46,143 nt of DNA. It comes from DATLZU01 sp035573855. Its GTDB lineage: Bacteria > Nitrospirota > Nitrospiria > Nitrospirales > Nitrospiraceae. The stretch spans positions 1 through 46,143 of the forward strand of contig DATLZU010000041.1 of the NCBI GenBank assembly GCA_035573855.1. The letters are read 5' to 3'. This document shows positions 45,669 to 46,143 of the stretch, in pieces. Position 1 is the stretch's first letter, and each line of letters starts with the position of its first letter. The position numbers and the translations under genes were made by a program. The notes beneath the pieces are model-generated. The model ran no database searches. It was not told the origin of the DNA and worked only from the letters and a program-made list of their open reading frames with translations.

Positions 45669-46143
45669 TTGTCCATAGCGCATATCTTCATCGGCTTCTC
45701 CGGCTATTCTTACAAACCCTGGCAAGGGCCCGGACGTTTTTACCCGGAAGGTCTCAAGTCGTCTGAGTTCCTGCGTTACTATGCCACCCGGTATCGGACC
45801 GTCGAATTGGATGGAGTCTGGTATCGCCTGCCGACCGAACAAACCGTTCGATCGTGGATCGAGCAGACTCCCTCGGCCTTTCTCTCTGCACCCAAGGCTC
45901 ACCGCTGGATTCTTCACATGTCGAGGCTGAAGCCGGAGGCACTGTCATTCACGCAGCTCATGCGGGACCGGCTGGCACCGCTGGCCAAGAACCGGCATCT
46001 CGGCCCGATCCTGCTGCAACGGCCGCCAAACCTGCGACGCGACGATGCCCGTCTTGCCGATTTCCTCGGCAAGCTACCAAGGGGCTTTCGCTGGGCTATC
46101 GAGTTTTGCCACGAGTCGTGGAACGTTGCCGAGGTCGAAGCGC
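45669..46143 (+). CDS. DUF72-family protein, N-terminal part
   Basis: A partial gene running off the window end, with 158 residues visible. The frame is open from the previous stop. TTG 45669 is the best start, giving MSIAHIFIGFSGYSYKPWQG. The DUF72 hallmarks are present: GFSGYSYKPW, GRFYPEGLKSSEFLRYYATRYRTVELDGVWYRLPTEQTVRSW, a proline-rich LLQRPPNL stretch and IEFCHESWN near the end. DUF72 proteins have a TIM-barrel fold and no assigned biochemical role. The ribosome site is weak. Confidence 0.88.
   Translation, partial: MSIAHIFIGFSGYSYKPWQGPGRFYPEGLKSSEFLRYYATRYRTVELDGVWYRLPTEQTVRSWIEQTPSAFLSAPKAHRWILHMSRLKPEALSFTQLMRDRLAPLAKNRHLGPILLQRPPNLRRDDARLADFLGKLPRGFRWAIEFCHESWNVAEVEA

Overview
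The window looks like chromosomal DNA of a Gram-negative, GC-rich autotroph-type bacterium, most likely of the genus Nitrospira or a close relative (Nitrospirota). This is an inference from gene content. It rests on an unusual cytochrome bd-like oxidase subunit next to a monohaem cytochrome c lipoprotein, a ResB/CcsA (system II) cytochrome c maturation cluster, hopanoid genes, the MEP isoprenoid pathway and an Mla-type outer-membrane lipid system. I see no phage, transposase, plasmid or CRISPR signature. Gene density is high and almost every large gene has a clear family.

Layout. 1-2635 (minus): respiratory group, with a partial membrane protein, the bd-like oxidase subunit and a cytochrome c lipoprotein. 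2862-5191 (minus): a secreted carboxypeptidase-regulatory-like membrane protein, an unknown 129-residue protein and HpnH. 5469-6158 (plus): an exported protein with two GLG1-type cysteine-rich repeats. 6169-9143 (minus): a kinase / PP2C phosphatase / FHA signalling operon. 9508-10075 (plus): an RRM RNA-binding protein and a small basic protein that seems to start at a non-standard codon. 10402-10477: tRNA-Cys.

10605-22080 (minus) is one collinear run. In transcription order it is shc, hpnG, mlaE, mlaF, mlaD, mlaC, an Omp85-type barrel without POTRA domains, a DUF3187-like barrel, dxs and ispG. Precursor synthesis (Dxs, IspG, and IspH at 26114-27070), squalene cyclisation (Shc), side-chain processing (HpnG; HpnH 14 kb away) and an inner-to-outer-membrane lipid transport machine therefore lie together. 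smc and ispH lie upstream on the same strand.

27325-31713: a PhoB/PhoR-type two-component system converging, with a 22-bp overlap, on a Pit phosphate transporter and its DUF47 accessory protein. 31772-33857: divergent fabH and bamD-like genes. 33972-39769 (minus): resB, ccsA, two TlpA/ResA thioredoxins, ccdA and a geranylgeranyl-reductase-like flavoprotein. The first five form a complete-looking system II cytochrome c assembly set that would serve the respiratory cytochromes. 40166-42747 (plus): metK and ahcY, the S-adenosylmethionine cycle, with a terminator between them. 43175-46143: an orphan NtrB-like histidine kinase, a small unknown minus-strand ORF, a ferritin-like/VIT1 fusion transporter and the start of a DUF72 protein.

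The most interesting candidate system is the hopanoid/MEP/Mla/Omp85/DUF3187 run, which could be a dedicated route moving hopanoids or co-ordinated lipids to the outer membrane. Secondary points are the small ORF with an AUC-like start, the structured metK leader, and short intergenic repeats shared between distant gaps.
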